A DNA stretch of 64,000 nucleotides from Adiantum capillus-veneris. Taxonomy: Eukaryota > Streptophyta > Polypodiopsida > Polypodiales > Pteridaceae. A model generated the notes under the pieces. It saw nothing but the letters and a program-made list of their open reading frames with translations. It was not told where the DNA came from and did not search any database. The stretch covers positions 1,282,501-1,346,500 of the forward strand of contig CM043942.1 in assembly GCA_014529385.2 (NCBI GenBank), read 5' to 3'. A program made the translations under genes and the position numbers. This document shows, piece after piece, positions 43,371 to 54,610 of the stretch (positions are counted from its first letter, which is position 1; every line of letters begins with the position of its first letter).

Positions 43371-44560
43371 AAAATATGTACAAAGATTACTTGGAAAGAA
43401 AACAAACAAAAGAAACAGGTGATGAGTACATGGAGCTTGAGAACGGTGAAGACTCAAGGACTGCAAACGGTGACAATGTGCAACAACTTCAACCAAATGA
43501 GGAGCCTCAACCTATTCCCCGAAGATCTACAAGAGCAAGTAGACCTCCAAAAAGGTTTGTTCCTTCCTTCAACCATCTCTTGATCTCAGATTCTGGAGAG
43601 ACAGAATCATACGAAGAAGCTATGCAACATGAATCCAAAGAAGAATGGATGAAGAGCATGCAAGTGGAGATGGACTCACTACATCGCAACCAAACATGGG
43701 AGTTGGTTGAGTTGCCTAAAGGTAAACAAGCACTTCAAAACAAATGGGTGTACAAGCTGAAGGAAGAAGAAGGTGGGAAGAAAAGGTACAAGTCTAGGCT
43801 TGTGGTAAAAGGTTTTTCTCAAAAGAAAGGTATTGACTTCAATGAAATATTTTCTCCTGTTGTAAAAATGAACTCAATTAGTCTTGTCTTAAGCCTTTTG
43901 GCTGCTCATGATCTAAATCTTGAGCAAATGGATGTAAATACGGCATTCCCTCACGGTGACTTAGAGGAGGAAATCTACATGCTTCAACCAAAGGGGTATG
44001 AAGTAAAAGGTAAGGAGAAAATGGTTTGCAGATTAAAGAAGAGCTTGTATGGTTTAAAGCAAGCATCAAGACAATGGTACTTGAAGTTTTATCGATAGAT
44101 GTTGGATCATGGATTCACAAGATGCAACTCGGATCACTGCATCTACACGAAGAATGTGGGAGATGGGAAATTCATCATCCTAATGTTGTATGTTGATGAC
44201 ATGTTGATTGCAAGTGCTAACATGCAGGACATCAAAGACCTAAAAGAGGAGCTGTCCAAATATTTTTCAATGAAAGATTTAGGTGCTGCAAAGAGGATAC
44301 TTGGTTTGAAAATATCAAGGGACAGGACGAAGAAGACAATAAAGCTATCTCAAAAAGATTACATCAAGAAGGTACTAGAAAGGTTTGCAATGCAAAATGC
44401 AAAACCAGTTTCTACACCTTTGGCTGGTCATTTTAAACTAACGAAGGATATGTGTCCAAAGACACAAGAGGAGCTAGCCTATATGTCTAAAGTTCCATAT
44501 GCTGCAACGGTAGGTCTCTAATGTATGCTATGGTCTGGACAAGGCCAGACATTTCACATG
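43371..44560 (+). pseudogene. Copia-3 reverse transcriptase
   Basis: Motifs are EEWMKSMQVEMDSL, QNKWVYKLKEE, RLVVKGFSQKKGIDF, NEIFSPVVKM, MDVNTAFPHGDLEEEIYM and [14 protein letters not shown] at 44096-44098 follows, then the catalytic LMLYVDDMLIAS in the same frame. A frame change near 44515 precedes the TRPDISHEVGVVSRFM motif. Confidence 0.92.
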
Positions 44561-45141
44561 AAGTGGGAGTTGTGAGTAGGTTCATGGACAACCCAGGTAA
44601 AGAGCATTGGCAAGCTGTGAAGTGGATACTTAGGTATCTAAAAGGGACAACAACAAATGCTTTGTATTTTGGAGGAACTGATATTTTTCTAGAAGGGTAT
44701 GCTGATGCAGATATGGCAGGTGACAAAGATACTCAAAGGAGCACTACTGGCTATGTGTTCACAGTTGGAGGCACAACAGTAAGCTGGGCTTCAAAGCTGC
44801 AGAAAGTGGTTTCACTTTCTACCATGGAAGCAGAGTATGTAGCAATGACGGAGGCAAGCAAAGAAATTATGTGGCTTCACAGATTCTTAGAAGAGCTTGG
44901 ATTCAAACAAGACAGCCAAAGAGATAGCCAAAGCGCTATCCATATTGCGAAGAACTCAGCCTTTCATTCAAGGACAAAGCACATTGAGGTGAGATATCAC
45001 TTCATACGCACTCTTTTGAAAGAGGGACAGCTAAAGCTAGGAAAGGTGCATACAAGTGAAAATCCTGCAGACATGTTTACAAAGGTGGTCAACAAGGAGA
45101 AGTTGAGCTTTTGCTCATCTTCAATCGGCATTCAAGGATAA
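44561..45141 (+). pseudogene. Copia-3 RNase H
   Basis: Shows EGYADADMAGDKD (Asp), RSTTGYVF, SWASKLQKVVSLSTMEAEYV (Glu) and RDSQSAIHIAKN, with Ser in the usual C-D-N position. The KHIEVRYHFIR motif and a NPADMFTKVV tail are present. The stop lies 61 bases before the 3' LTR. Confidence 0.93.
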
Positions 45142-45191
45142 GAAGCCAGAATGGAAAGTAGTCACAGGTTTGGTTTGGAGATCAGTCTCCA

Positions 45192-45201
45192 AGTGGAAGA
45201 T
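45192..45201 (+). other. Copia-3 polypurine tract
   Basis: AGTGGAAGAT directly before the LTR start TGTTAAG. Confidence 0.75.
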
Positions 45202-45812
45202 TGTTAAGTATGGAGACTTTTTTTCCCCCTCGCCGGAATATTCCTTTTCGCCGGAATATTATGGCCGGAAAGTGAACGAAAAACAACCGTTCGGTTGGCG
45301 GTGGCCGATGGCCGGTGGTCGAAAGTCAATGGCCAGTGGCTGGTGGCCGAATTCAATGGCCGGTGGCCAAATTCAAAAGTGGACTTGTTTTCTCAAGGGC
45401 GGCCACACATGGGCGGATTGGAGGGTCCGATTTGGACTTATTCGTACAAGGGGGCTACACATGGCTATCTTTCATAAGAGAGGGCAGCCCTTTTGGCCTA
45501 TAAAAGGAGACCATTTCTACACACATTTCATAGTGTGAAGTTGATGCAACAAGGTGAGTGTGATGTAGTGAGAGTGAAGCAAGACGGGAGCTCTATTAAG
45601 GGTTTAATCCCGTTGTAAACTACTTCTTCTTTTGAAGTACTAAAGCCATTGAGTGGCTGCTTTCCCGTGGACGTAGTCCACATTGGGTGAACCACGTATA
45701 TCGTGTGTACTCTCTCTCTCTCTCTACTCTATAATCTCGTGTATATAAATTTGTCTCTCTCCATTAAGTAATCTACTCAATTATCTATTTTGCTGCGTCT
45801 TATTTCCTAACA
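45202..45812 (+). repeat. Copia-3 3' LTR
   Basis: 611 bp, TGTTAAGTATGG...TTCCTAACA. TATAAAA at 45499-45505. It lacks the 165-bp segment of the 5' copy. Confidence 0.94.
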
Positions 45813-45817
45813 CATAG

Positions 45818-46500
45818 ACTACTGGGGATTGAACCAGGTAACTGTCAAGAACAAGTACCCAATTCCAGGGATTGACGATTTTTTGGACACACTCCACGAT
45901 GCCAAAATATTTACAAAGATATATCTAAGGTCGGGATATTACCAAATCAGGATCAAGGAATCGGATATTCCAAAGATGGCTTTCAATACTAGGTATGGGC
46001 ACTACGAGTTCACAGTAATCTCTTTTGGTCTAACAAATGCTCCTGCAAGCTTCAATCGACTTACGCAGGATATTTTCAGACCTTACCTGGATGATTTTGT
46101 CTTGGTTTTCTTTGATGACATTTTGACCTACTCTAAGAACGAGGCAGATCACAAAGAACATGTTCGCAAAGCACTTGATCTTCTTCGAAAACACCAACTT
46201 TACGCTAAAAAGAGCAAGTGCACTTTTTTCTCACCAAAAGTCAACTATCTTGGATTTGTCATATCGGCTGAGGGGATTTCAGTGGACCCAGACAAGGTCA
46301 AGGACATCGTTTATTGGCCTCAACCATCCACCATCAGTGAAGTAAGAAGATTTCTTGGAATAACGGGATGGTACATGATTTTTGTCAAGGACTATGCACG
46401 TGTTGTTGCACCTTTGACGGAACTCCTAAAGAAGGGAATGAGGATCGAATGGAAGAATGAGTAAGAGTCTAGCTTTGCTAAACTAAAAGAGTTCTTGGTC
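45818..46500 (+). pseudogene. Chromovirus J reverse transcriptase, C-terminal part
   Basis: Resumes at the insertion point with [60 protein letters not shown] and the catalytic [11 protein letters not shown] follow. The thumb is [20 protein letters not shown] at 46462-46464 breaks the frame, just before RNase H, in the same register. Confidence 0.94.
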
Positions 46501-46950
46501 TCAGCTCCTATTTTAAAGCTTCCAGATTTCAGTAAGGAATTTGAAGTAGCAACCGATGCTAGCAAATTTGCTCTAGGCGGAGTTCTTACTCAAGAAGGAA
46601 GACCAGTGGCGTATACTTCGCGAAAGCTGAGAGATCATGAGAAGAATTATCCTACTCATGATTTGGAACTTTTAGCAGTTATTCATGCGTTGAAGTCATG
46701 GAGACATTATCTTCTCGGACGCAAGTTTCAGCTGGTGACAGGCCACAAGAGCTTAAAATGGATTTTTACTCAACCTATTCTCAATATGCGACAACGACGA
46801 TGGATAGAGCTATTACAGGAATATGACTTTGACATAAAGTATAGATCAGGGAAGGAAAATGTAGTTGCACATGGTCTTAGCCAAAAATCCTTTCTCGGAG
46901 CTATCTCTATTCCAAATAACCCTATCTGGGATAGAATCAAAGAAGCATCT
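46501..46950 (+). pseudogene. Chromovirus J RNase H
   Basis: The first Asp is in EVATDASKFALGGVL and the Glu in THDLELLAVIHALKSW. The motif normally reading TDH is TGHKSLKWIF. The final motif VVAHGLSQ lacks its usual Asp. Two catalytic-region changes suggest it was inactive even before the stops. Confidence 0.9.
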
Positions 46951-48045
46951 TTAGTAGATGTAGAATACCAGCGTATAGTATCTCTAGTCCAGCAGAATAA
47001 GATGCCTGAAGCTAAAGATTACTCTCTTATGGGAGGATGTCTTTACTACAGACAAAGACTCTGTGTACCCAGAGATCCAGCCTTAAAGAAGTCCATTTTG
47101 TATGAAGCGCACGATAGCCGTACATCCGGACCTCCAGGCTATGCTAAGACTCTTCATGCTGTTAGGAGAAGTTATTTTTGGTCTGGAATGAAAGGGGACA
47201 TAATTCGCTATGTGAGGCAATGTCTTTCTTGTCAGCGGATAAAGGCCGAAAGAATCAAGTTACCAGGGCAACTTCAACCTCTTGACATACCCCAGATGAA
47301 ATGGGAATGCATCAGTATGGATTTTGTTATAGGATTACCTTCTACAGGAGGTTATGATTCTATTTTTGTGGTTGTTGATATGCTCACAAAAGTGGCTCAT
47401 CTAATACCCGTAAAGACAACCTTTACTGCTTCAGATGTTAGGCGGGTATTCATCAAGGAGATTTTTAGGTTACATGGTCTACCCAAGCGTATCGTCAGTG
47501 ATAGAGATGCCAAGTTTACATCAAAATTTTGGACTTCTCTTTTCCAATCTATTGGGTCACAATTAGCCTTCAGTACAGCGTATCATCCGCAGACAGATGG
47601 GCAAACTGAAAGAGTTAATCATGTCATCCAGGACATTCTCAGAGCCTATTGTTCACAAGAGCCAAAGAAGTGGTTACAATATCTACCTTTGGTAGAGTAT
47701 GCTTATAATTCTTCCGAACACAGAAGCATTGGAATGTCACCTTTCAAAGCTCTTTATGGACAGGACTGCTTAGCACCACTGAACTTCTCAGATCCAACCA
47801 TCAGGGTAGAAGCCTCTAGAAAGATGTTAGAAGATATGAAAGCACAGACTAGAGCTATTCGCCAGGATATTCAGGCTGTTTAGGATAGACAAAAGCACTA
47901 TGCAGATAAGAACTGTTCAAAAAGAACTTTCAAAGAAGGGGATAAGGTTTTTCTACGAGTCTGACCAAAGAAAAGCAACTTATCACTAGGCAGATATAAG
48001 AAGCTCAGCCCAAGGTACTGTGGACCATTCGAGATCATTAAGGTT
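46951..48045 (+). pseudogene. Chromovirus J integrase
   Basis: Zinc finger EAHDSRTSGPPGYAKTLHAV ... CLSCQRIK; the HPG found in relatives is PPG, but a later His is present. The core has Asp in SMDFVIGLP, Asp in IVSDRDAKFTSKFW and Glu in QTDGQTERVNH. A TAG at 47881-47883 and a TGA at 47962-47964 interrupt the C-terminal part in a single frame. Close to the integrase of element M at 60.9-61.4 kb. Confidence 0.93.
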
Positions 48046-48354
48046 GTGAGTGAACAAGCCTACAAGCTAAAGTTGCCCGTAAACTTGAAGGTTCATGATG
48101 TGTTCCACGTCAGCTTACTCAAACCCTACATTCCTAACCCTGATCAATTTTTGCACTCAGATCAGATAGTCATGCCAGCACAAGGAGTTCTCGAGCTCCA
48201 ACCTGACTATGTACTTGAAACAAGGAAAAGGAAATTACGGAACAAAACTATTACGGAGCATCTAGTAAAGTGGAAGGATTACCCTGAAGAAGATGCAACT
48301 TGGGAGGACGAACCAACGCTCATAAAAGACTACCCAAACACATTCTTGAGATGA
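48046..48354 (+). pseudogene. Chromovirus J integrase C-terminus with chromodomain
   Basis: 102 codons: LKVHDVFHVSLLKPY then GVLELQPDYVLETRKRKLRN and TEHLVKWKDYPEEDATWEDE. The last is the chromodomain (aromatic/acidic core WKDYP..DATWE), which in chromoviruses targets integration to marked chromatin. The frame is continuous with integrase apart from the stops noted there. Confidence 0.93.
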
Positions 48355-48373
48355 GGACATCTCGATTTTTCAC

Positions 48374-48383
48374 GGTGGGGAGG
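48374..48383 (+). other. Chromovirus J polypurine tract
   Basis: GGTGGGGAGG just before the 3' LTR start TGTAAGGTCT. Confidence 0.85.
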
Positions 48384-48384
48384 T

Positions 48385-49045
48385 TGTAAGGTCTCTGACC
48401 CCGATCAAAAGAGCACCATTGTACCATGAAATGAACATAATGGAAAAGGTTACTATTTTTAGCAGTTTTCTAAATTATGTCAGTGCCATGATGTTTAGAA
48501 TGTTTTAAATCTTCGAAAAGTGAATTAAAATAATTTTTGTAAAAAATTTCTAAAAATAGCAAGTTTTTGGTCACCCAACCCGTCCAGTCTTGATCATCTC
48601 GAAAAACTGCACCCGTATCCCAAATTTGAGAAAAATGCATTTTCCGACCCCGAGGGCTGCTAAATATGGCAGGTACTCGAGCTAGTACGTCTTAATTAGA
48701 GCTTCGTATAGCAATTTTCGGCATCAAAATCCGACTCGTATGACCCGTTTTAGCTTACAACCAAATTTCCTGAAAATTGTCCGGGGAGGTACCGGGGCCC
48801 GAGGCTGTATGGGAACAGGTTCCAGCCCACTCCAGACCAGCTTTAGCAGCTAGAGGGCGCCCTCTTGCCTTGTGGGAGTCCTGGGGAAGCTGCCAAGCGA
48901 GTAACTTAGTCTCAGAACCAGTTAACCAAGACAACCTGACACTTGGTGGGTAGGGAACTGGACTTGCCATGCTTAACTGGAGAAGCTCCCAGATGCATTT
49001 AGCAACCCAGGTCGATTTTCAGCTTGTAGGAGCCTATTTAAAGAC

Positions 49046-49141
<96 letters not shown>

Positions 49142-49530
49142 TTATGCTCATACACACACACACCTACACACCCTGCGAAGGTGCTGCCGGTTCACACACC
49201 TTTTGAAGGAGAAGCAAGGAGGAAGGTGCTGCCGAATTCTCGCCTCAAGAAGCTCGATTAAATCAGAGAATCGAGAAGATTATCAGCCCTTAATCACGAT
49301 AACCACGGTTTAATTAATGTCATCTGTAAATTCGTTTCTCTATCATCTAAATTCCTCGTCTATTATGCTTATTCCTAGTCGTAATTCTCTAATATTACTC
49401 TCTAAATTATCTTTAACCATATTCTATTATGTAATCATCATTCCATAGCTGAATTATCAGCCATTCATCACTCTCGATTAATGATTAGTGCATAATTTAG
49501 AACTTTCCCTCTCTAGGTAGCATAGTACAA
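48385..49530 (+). repeat. Chromovirus J 3' LTR, truncated
   Basis: Matches 35123 to about 36203 closely, then diverges after CTAGGTAGCATAGTA. The remaining 1.7 kb of the LTR, including the region equivalent to the gag exon, is missing. Carries a greatly expanded CA repeat. Confidence 0.92.
49047..49135. repeat. Expanded (CA)n microsatellite in chromovirus J 3' LTR
   Basis: About 43 CA units, compared with about 12 at the equivalent place in the 5' LTR (around 35788-35811). Confidence 0.97.
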
Positions 49531-50570
49531 AGTGCGGTAAATTCTAGTAATGGTATGCAAAGTGCAATGAATTCTACTGATAAAAAAAGTTTTAACAAAT
49601 CTAATGAGCAAAGTGATCTCAATTTTAATTCTATAGAGCAACGTGCAACTACTGTAAAACAAACAATATAGGAATTTCAAGATTCTCCATCCCATCATAA
49701 CTCTAGTTTACTTTCTCCTTTTGCAAGGCAAAAGCTAACTCACTTACTCACGTAGTATAGTAATGTGTTCTCAAGTGATTTACCACCAGTTTTACCCCCT
49801 ACATGTGATGTGCAGCATGGCATAGATGTCTTGCCAGGCACTAAACCGGTGAGAAAACCACCTTATCATATGAGTGCTAAAGAATCCAAGGAGGTTGAGA
49901 GTCAGTTGACTGACTATCTCGCTTGTGGTTTCATTAGACCTAGCACTTTGCCTTGGGCATCACCAATTCTATTGGTAAAAAGGAAATATAGTACTATGCA
50001 CATGTGCGTAGATTATGACATTTTATCGACATTATATTCGTGACTATGCCAAAATCATTGTTCCTATGATGAATCAAGTTAAAGCAAAAGGTAAGACCTT
50101 TTCTTGGGAAGAAGCCCAAAAACGCAGTTTCGAATAGCTCAAGGTAGCTATAGCCAATGCTCCCATCCTAGCAATCGTCGACCCACTTAACACGTTTGTG
50201 GTAGAGACTGATGCTAGTGATAAAGTCATTGGTGTGGTACTTTCCCAGGAGGGAAGATCTATAGACTTTGAAAGTAAAAAGTTAGATAGAGCTCAACATA
50301 ATTATTTTGTTTATGAGAGAGAGCTCTATGCCATAATTCACGCTTTACGAAAGTGGCAACACTATTTATATGGTGCCGAGTTTAAAGTATTTTTTGACCA
50401 TGAGAGTATCAAATGGTTCACTACTTAAAAAAACTTGAAGGACCGTAAAGCTAGATGGGCAGAAATCCTTCAACAGTATGATTGTAAGCTACGATATCCC
50501 AAGGGGCGATATAGTATAGTAGCGGATGCACTAAGTCGGATGCCTGAGATAAATTTGCTTGTTTTCACGA
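49531..50570 (+). pseudogene. Gypsy fragment: RT N-terminus, deleted palm, RNase H
   Basis: 49765-50043 has HGIDVLPGTKPVRKPPYHMS and ACGFIRPSTLPWASPI. The frame reaches MCVDY and then jumps straight to thumb-type sequence YIRDYAKIIVPM, so the catalytic palm, including the Asp-Asp motif, is deleted. RNase H follows (VVETDASDKVIGVVLSQEG, YERELYAIIHALRKWQHYLY, YSIVADALSRM). Several stops, for example near 50137 and 50429. Not contiguous with chromovirus J, whose LTR ends just upstream. Confidence 0.85.
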
Positions 50571-51600
50571 AACTAAAGAGTGGATTTTTGGAGTCATTAT
50601 GTGGCAAGTGTGCACAAGATCAATCATATGCTAAAGTATGGAGTGTAGTTTTGAAAAGGGATCCCTCACACTCACATGTCTCTAAACAGCCAGATCAACA
50701 TGTCTCTGCACGCGCACATAGAAGCTCCAACACACAGAGCTCCACCCCTACTCAGGAAGAGCTTAAGTGATGGAAGAATTTTTCCATTGATGATGGCTAC
50801 TTTCTCCACAAAGGTAGAGCATGTGTGCCAAAGGACTCATACACTAGGTGACAAATCTTATTTGAGTGTCATGATAGTCCAAGTGCTGGTCATCTAGGTA
50901 TTCATAAAACGTATGCCTTAGTTCGATGGCAATTTTATTGGTCGGGCTTACATCATGATGTTCAAGAGTACATACTAAACTGCCAACAATGCCAAGTTAA
51001 TAAGGTAGAGCGCCTCAAGGTAGGTGGCTTTTTACATCCTTTAGAGATTCCACAAGGTAAGTGGGAGAGTATCTCTATGGATTTTGTAGTAGGACTACCT
51101 ACTACAAATCGTGGCCATGATGCCATTTGGGTAATTGTAGACCGTCTCACAAAGTTTGGGGTGATTCATTCCCACTAAGACTACGGTTAAGACACCAAAA
51201 TTAGCGCAGCTATTTGTAGAGCATATATATAAACTCTAAGGTTTTCCAGATAGTATCATTAGTGACAGAGATCGAAAGTTTGATAATCACTTCTAGAGAG
51301 ATGTGCTCCAAAATTTGGAAACTAAATTTAATCTAAGTACGGCTAATCATCCAGAAATGGATGGTCAAACAGAAAGAGTTAATCAAGTGCTAGAGGATAT
51401 GCTATGAGCGTATGTTAGTAAGAAGAAAACCAATTGGGAAGACTACTTACCTATATTGGAATTTGCTTATAATAGTTCAAAGCATGTGACTATGGGTCTA
51501 GTCCATTTATCCTTTTGTATGGATTTCAAACCTAGATCATCCGTTATGGTGGGGTTGGCGAAGGAGAAGATACATCAAGTGAAGAATTTTCTCAAAGACC
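50571..51600 (+). pseudogene. Gypsy fragment: degenerate integrase
   Basis: Recognisable in mixed frames: GHLGIHKTYALVRWQFYWSG, LHHDVQEYILNCQQCQ, WESISMDFVVGLPTT (first Asp), then SDRDRKF-like and QTERVNQ-like remnants around 51260-51390. Many stops. The end of the fragment is near 51600, where Tat-like gag begins. Lineage probably chromovirus, by resemblance only. Confidence 0.75.
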
Positions 51601-51625
51601 ATTTTGACATGTTTCGAGTTTCTTG

Positions 51626-52730
51626 ATACCACCGATGGATATGGAAAGACCTCAACCCGTGTTAGGTCAATAACCTCCATATCCAGGACATAATGTGGTG
51701 TCTGTAAAGTATATGCATTCTGAAGGAGTCATAGATGAACAAGTACTAGTGCCTCTTACACCCTATGCTGAGCCTAGTCCATCTACAATAATGGTAGAGG
51801 GAGATTGGTATAATTCATATCCACCACCAATGGAGGAACCTGTTACTTATGCTCCACCAGATCTTGCACCAATGTATTATGTAGCAAATGAAGATGTCAA
51901 ACCTCCTATGGTAAGACCCATGATTAAGCCAAGAACGGAAAACTGTCATAATTGTGGTGTAGATGATCATTGGAAGAATGAATGCCCAGAGCCTGCCAGA
52001 AACCTTAAACCAGTTGAAGCTTATTGCATACAATGTTGCAAAAAGGGAGGACACTTCCCAGAAGATTGTCCTAAAAATTCTTTAAACAAGGGTAAAATAG
52101 TAGTAAACATAGTCCAAGTGATACCTAGTAACTCGTCTGAGGGCCCCGAACCGATTGTTCCAATCAAGTTAATCACTCGAGCTCAGGCTAAGAAAAAGAA
52201 ACACAACTCCTCTGATGATTCGGAGACTAAAAAAACTACCTCTCAAAAGACCAAAACAAAAGCAACAAGCTGAGATCGGGGAGAAATCAAAACCGCTATT
52301 CTAGAAAAAGGTAAAAGAGCCTGGGAGCCTGGGAGCGAAATCAAAGAAACAACCATGAAATATGGAGGATCAATTTTGGTTGATAAAATTTTTTAGCCTA
52401 TTAATGCAGCCTTGAAAGCTTACCAAGCAGGACTTAAAGCAGGCCAAAACATGGAAAAAAAAATGGAAAAACTATCCTTCTCCATACATGGAAATAGCTA
52501 AGCTTGAAGCTTATCAGAATTTGGTAAGAATCACGCAAGAGATGTTGGAAAAACAAAAACCCAAGCTTGAAAGTAAGGCAAAACCTGAAGAGCTTGTGTT
52601 AAGAGAAACTAAAATAAAATTCAAAGTGGCAGTAGAATCCCACCTTGAAACAAAAGAGCTAGAACCTATAGTGCTGGACAATGAAGATGCCTTAGATGGA
52701 ATTCCATTTGTGGAGGAATATTGTCCATGA
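51626..52730 (+). pseudogene. Tat-like gypsy gag C-terminus with two zinc knuckles
   Basis: The open segment 51695-52273 is Pro-rich (SYPPPMEEPVTYAPPDL) and carries CHNCGVDDHWKNEC and CIQCCKKGGHFPEDC, two nucleocapsid-type knuckles (the second with an extra residue). A Lys-rich tail follows (RAQAKKKKHN). A second open segment, 52488-52730 (EIAKLEAYQNLVRITQEMLE), is probably the gag-pro linker. The N-terminal gag is missing. Confidence 0.75.
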
Positions 52731-54610
52731 CACTTATGTGCACTTACATGAAAAAGTTTGAGAGATCAATGATGGGAGCCTCACTCTAAATTCAGCTCCT
52801 ATAGAGGAAGTTTGGTTAGACAACCTACCTCGTGATATGGACGTGGACGTATGATCCTTGTATGGGGATTGCAGATCTGAAGCTTCAGGAATGTCGAAAC
52901 CATTGACCTTGAAAACATTACCCTCTTACTTGGGAAATAACAAAAATGAATCCATAGTATGTAAGACCACAAAGCGGAACAGACCCTAGAAGTAGACAAT
53001 ATTCATTCAATCAAGTCTACACCCATCAAATGCACTCTTACTTTGGGGGAATTGTTAAACCTCATACCATATTTATGAGATGATCTATAAAAAGCCTAGA
53101 GAAGGTGGGGATAACGGGACTCATTGAGAAAAATTTGGAAAAATTGAAACATGAAATGGACAACAAAGAGATTCGATTTGTTCCAATGAACAAAATTGGA
53201 GAATATTATGAAGGGGAAGAAGGAAACACCACCCTTTTAGTGAAATATAATGACATTGAAACCATGGCGATACTGGATAGTGGGGCATGCATAGCTATAG
53301 CCACAAAAGTAGTATGGGAATCCTGGGGACAACCAGTCATTAGACAAAATGCATGAAATTGCAATTGGCTTATGGACATATGGAAAGACCCCCAGGACTG
53401 CTAGAGAAATTGATAGTTAATTCCTGTGGGATTGAATATCAACACACTTTTTCCATAGTAGACTTTGGGAAGAAACTCATTTACCAAACCATATTGGGAA
53501 GACCTTTCATGCGATACGTACAACTTATCCAAGATTAAGGAATAAACTATCTGTACTTGAAGCAAGTGGGATCTATAACAAGGGTAAATCTAAAAGATCA
53601 CACTTATAGAGATGTCATGAAAACACCCATACAAGAGTTTGATTCGGTATCTTCGGCTGAAACTAATCTTCCTTCTTGGTTAAACAAAGACACTCCTATT
53701 TAGATGCACGGAGCTTCAGAACACAGAAGCTTAAAATGAGAAGAATGTATGTTAGAAAGGGATTGCACACAGGAAGCATATGTACCTAAACCCTTTCCAG
53801 AACATTTGTTTAAGCCCTTTGAGTGGACTCAAATTTTAGCGACAATGGATGTATGTGTGAATATGTTGATGCCTACTCAATTTTGCAATGAGTATGGCTA
53901 CAAAATAATTCCCATCCAAATAATAGCAACCCTCTATATTGAAGATGAAATTGAGGAACCCAAGGACTTGATGAATGCTCAACAAATTTTTTCATACCTC
54001 TGCTATGATGCAACGGATGAATTAGACGAACACTCAACTACCTCAGAAGATTTGGGGTCAGAAAAAGAGCATGTGAGAGCTAAGCTACTCATGAAAGGAG
54101 GGGGGGAAAAGTGATTTGACTTTCCTAACTAAATCCTAGAACACAGAAATGGTATGGATGAAAAAGAGACACCAAAAACGTGAAAGCTAAACCTATGCCA
54201 TTAGTCTCCAATAGAACACAATTCCTGATGCAGATAGATGCACATGATTGTGTCAAGGACAAAATCACTGGTAGATATTCCTTAAACAAAAATCCAAAAA
54301 TGTCGAGAACATTGAGAAAAACAAGGAAGGATACTCAAGAAAAGCCAAACAAACATGACAAGGAGCCAATCATGACACGAGTTGAGCGGAAAAAGAAATA
54401 TCAAGATTTGAAAAAATATCTAAAGGAGATATATACGACTGAAATGGAAACCACTGAAGAGGATAGTAAAGTTGTAATGAATGTTCCATCCCATTACAAA
54501 AAATATACTCCTCCAAAACAAAAAAGCCATTGTCGAACAACTTGTTAGGGAGTTATGAAAACAAGGCGAGTCCTACGAAGGACCTGAGAATGCAAAAAAG
54601 ATAGACTTGG
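52731..54610 (+). pseudogene. Tat-like gypsy protease and pro-RT linker
   Basis: At 53105-53356 the protease has TMAILDSGACIAIATKVVWE (Asp-Ser-Gly-Ala). After a frame change at about 53353 come EYQHTFSIVDFGKK and TILGRPFM, then a long linker with NLKDHTYRDVMKTPIQEFDS, PSWLNKDTP and VERKKKYQDLKKYLKEIY. Stops at 53536 and 53701 and a further change near 54180. Confidence 0.75.

Larger units (their letters stand above)
40434..45812 (+). mobile_element. Copia-3: full-length Ty1/copia retrotransposon nested in chromovirus J
   Basis: 5.38 kb with LTRs of 787 and 611 bp, PBS at 41223, and the copia order gag-protease-integrase-RT-RNase H. It has a perfect 5-bp target duplication, CATAG, inside the host RT gene. 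The LTRs differ at about 30 positions over about 600 bp, plus a 165-bp length difference near the 5' LTR start. There are three frame changes and one TAG. Integrase and protease motifs resemble the Tork/Tnt1 group (from memory). Confidence 0.95.
35123..49530 (+). mobile_element. Chromovirus J (Ty3/gypsy), split by copia-3, 3' LTR truncated
   Basis: The 5' LTR is at 35123-37878, PBS at 37881, gag-pol in one frame from 38717 to 48354 except for the copia-3 insertion, a purine tract before 48385 and a 3' LTR that matches the first 1.08 kb of the 5' LTR and then stops at about 49530. A C-terminal chromodomain places it among chromoviruses. Six in-frame stops disrupt gag-pol. An extra spliced exon system sits 5' of gag. 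The 3' truncation joins it to an unrelated gypsy fragment. Confidence 0.92.

Noticed and set aside
48969-49313. 114-codon frame of His-Thr repeats
   Set aside because: It is a translation of the CA microsatellite in the chromovirus LTR.
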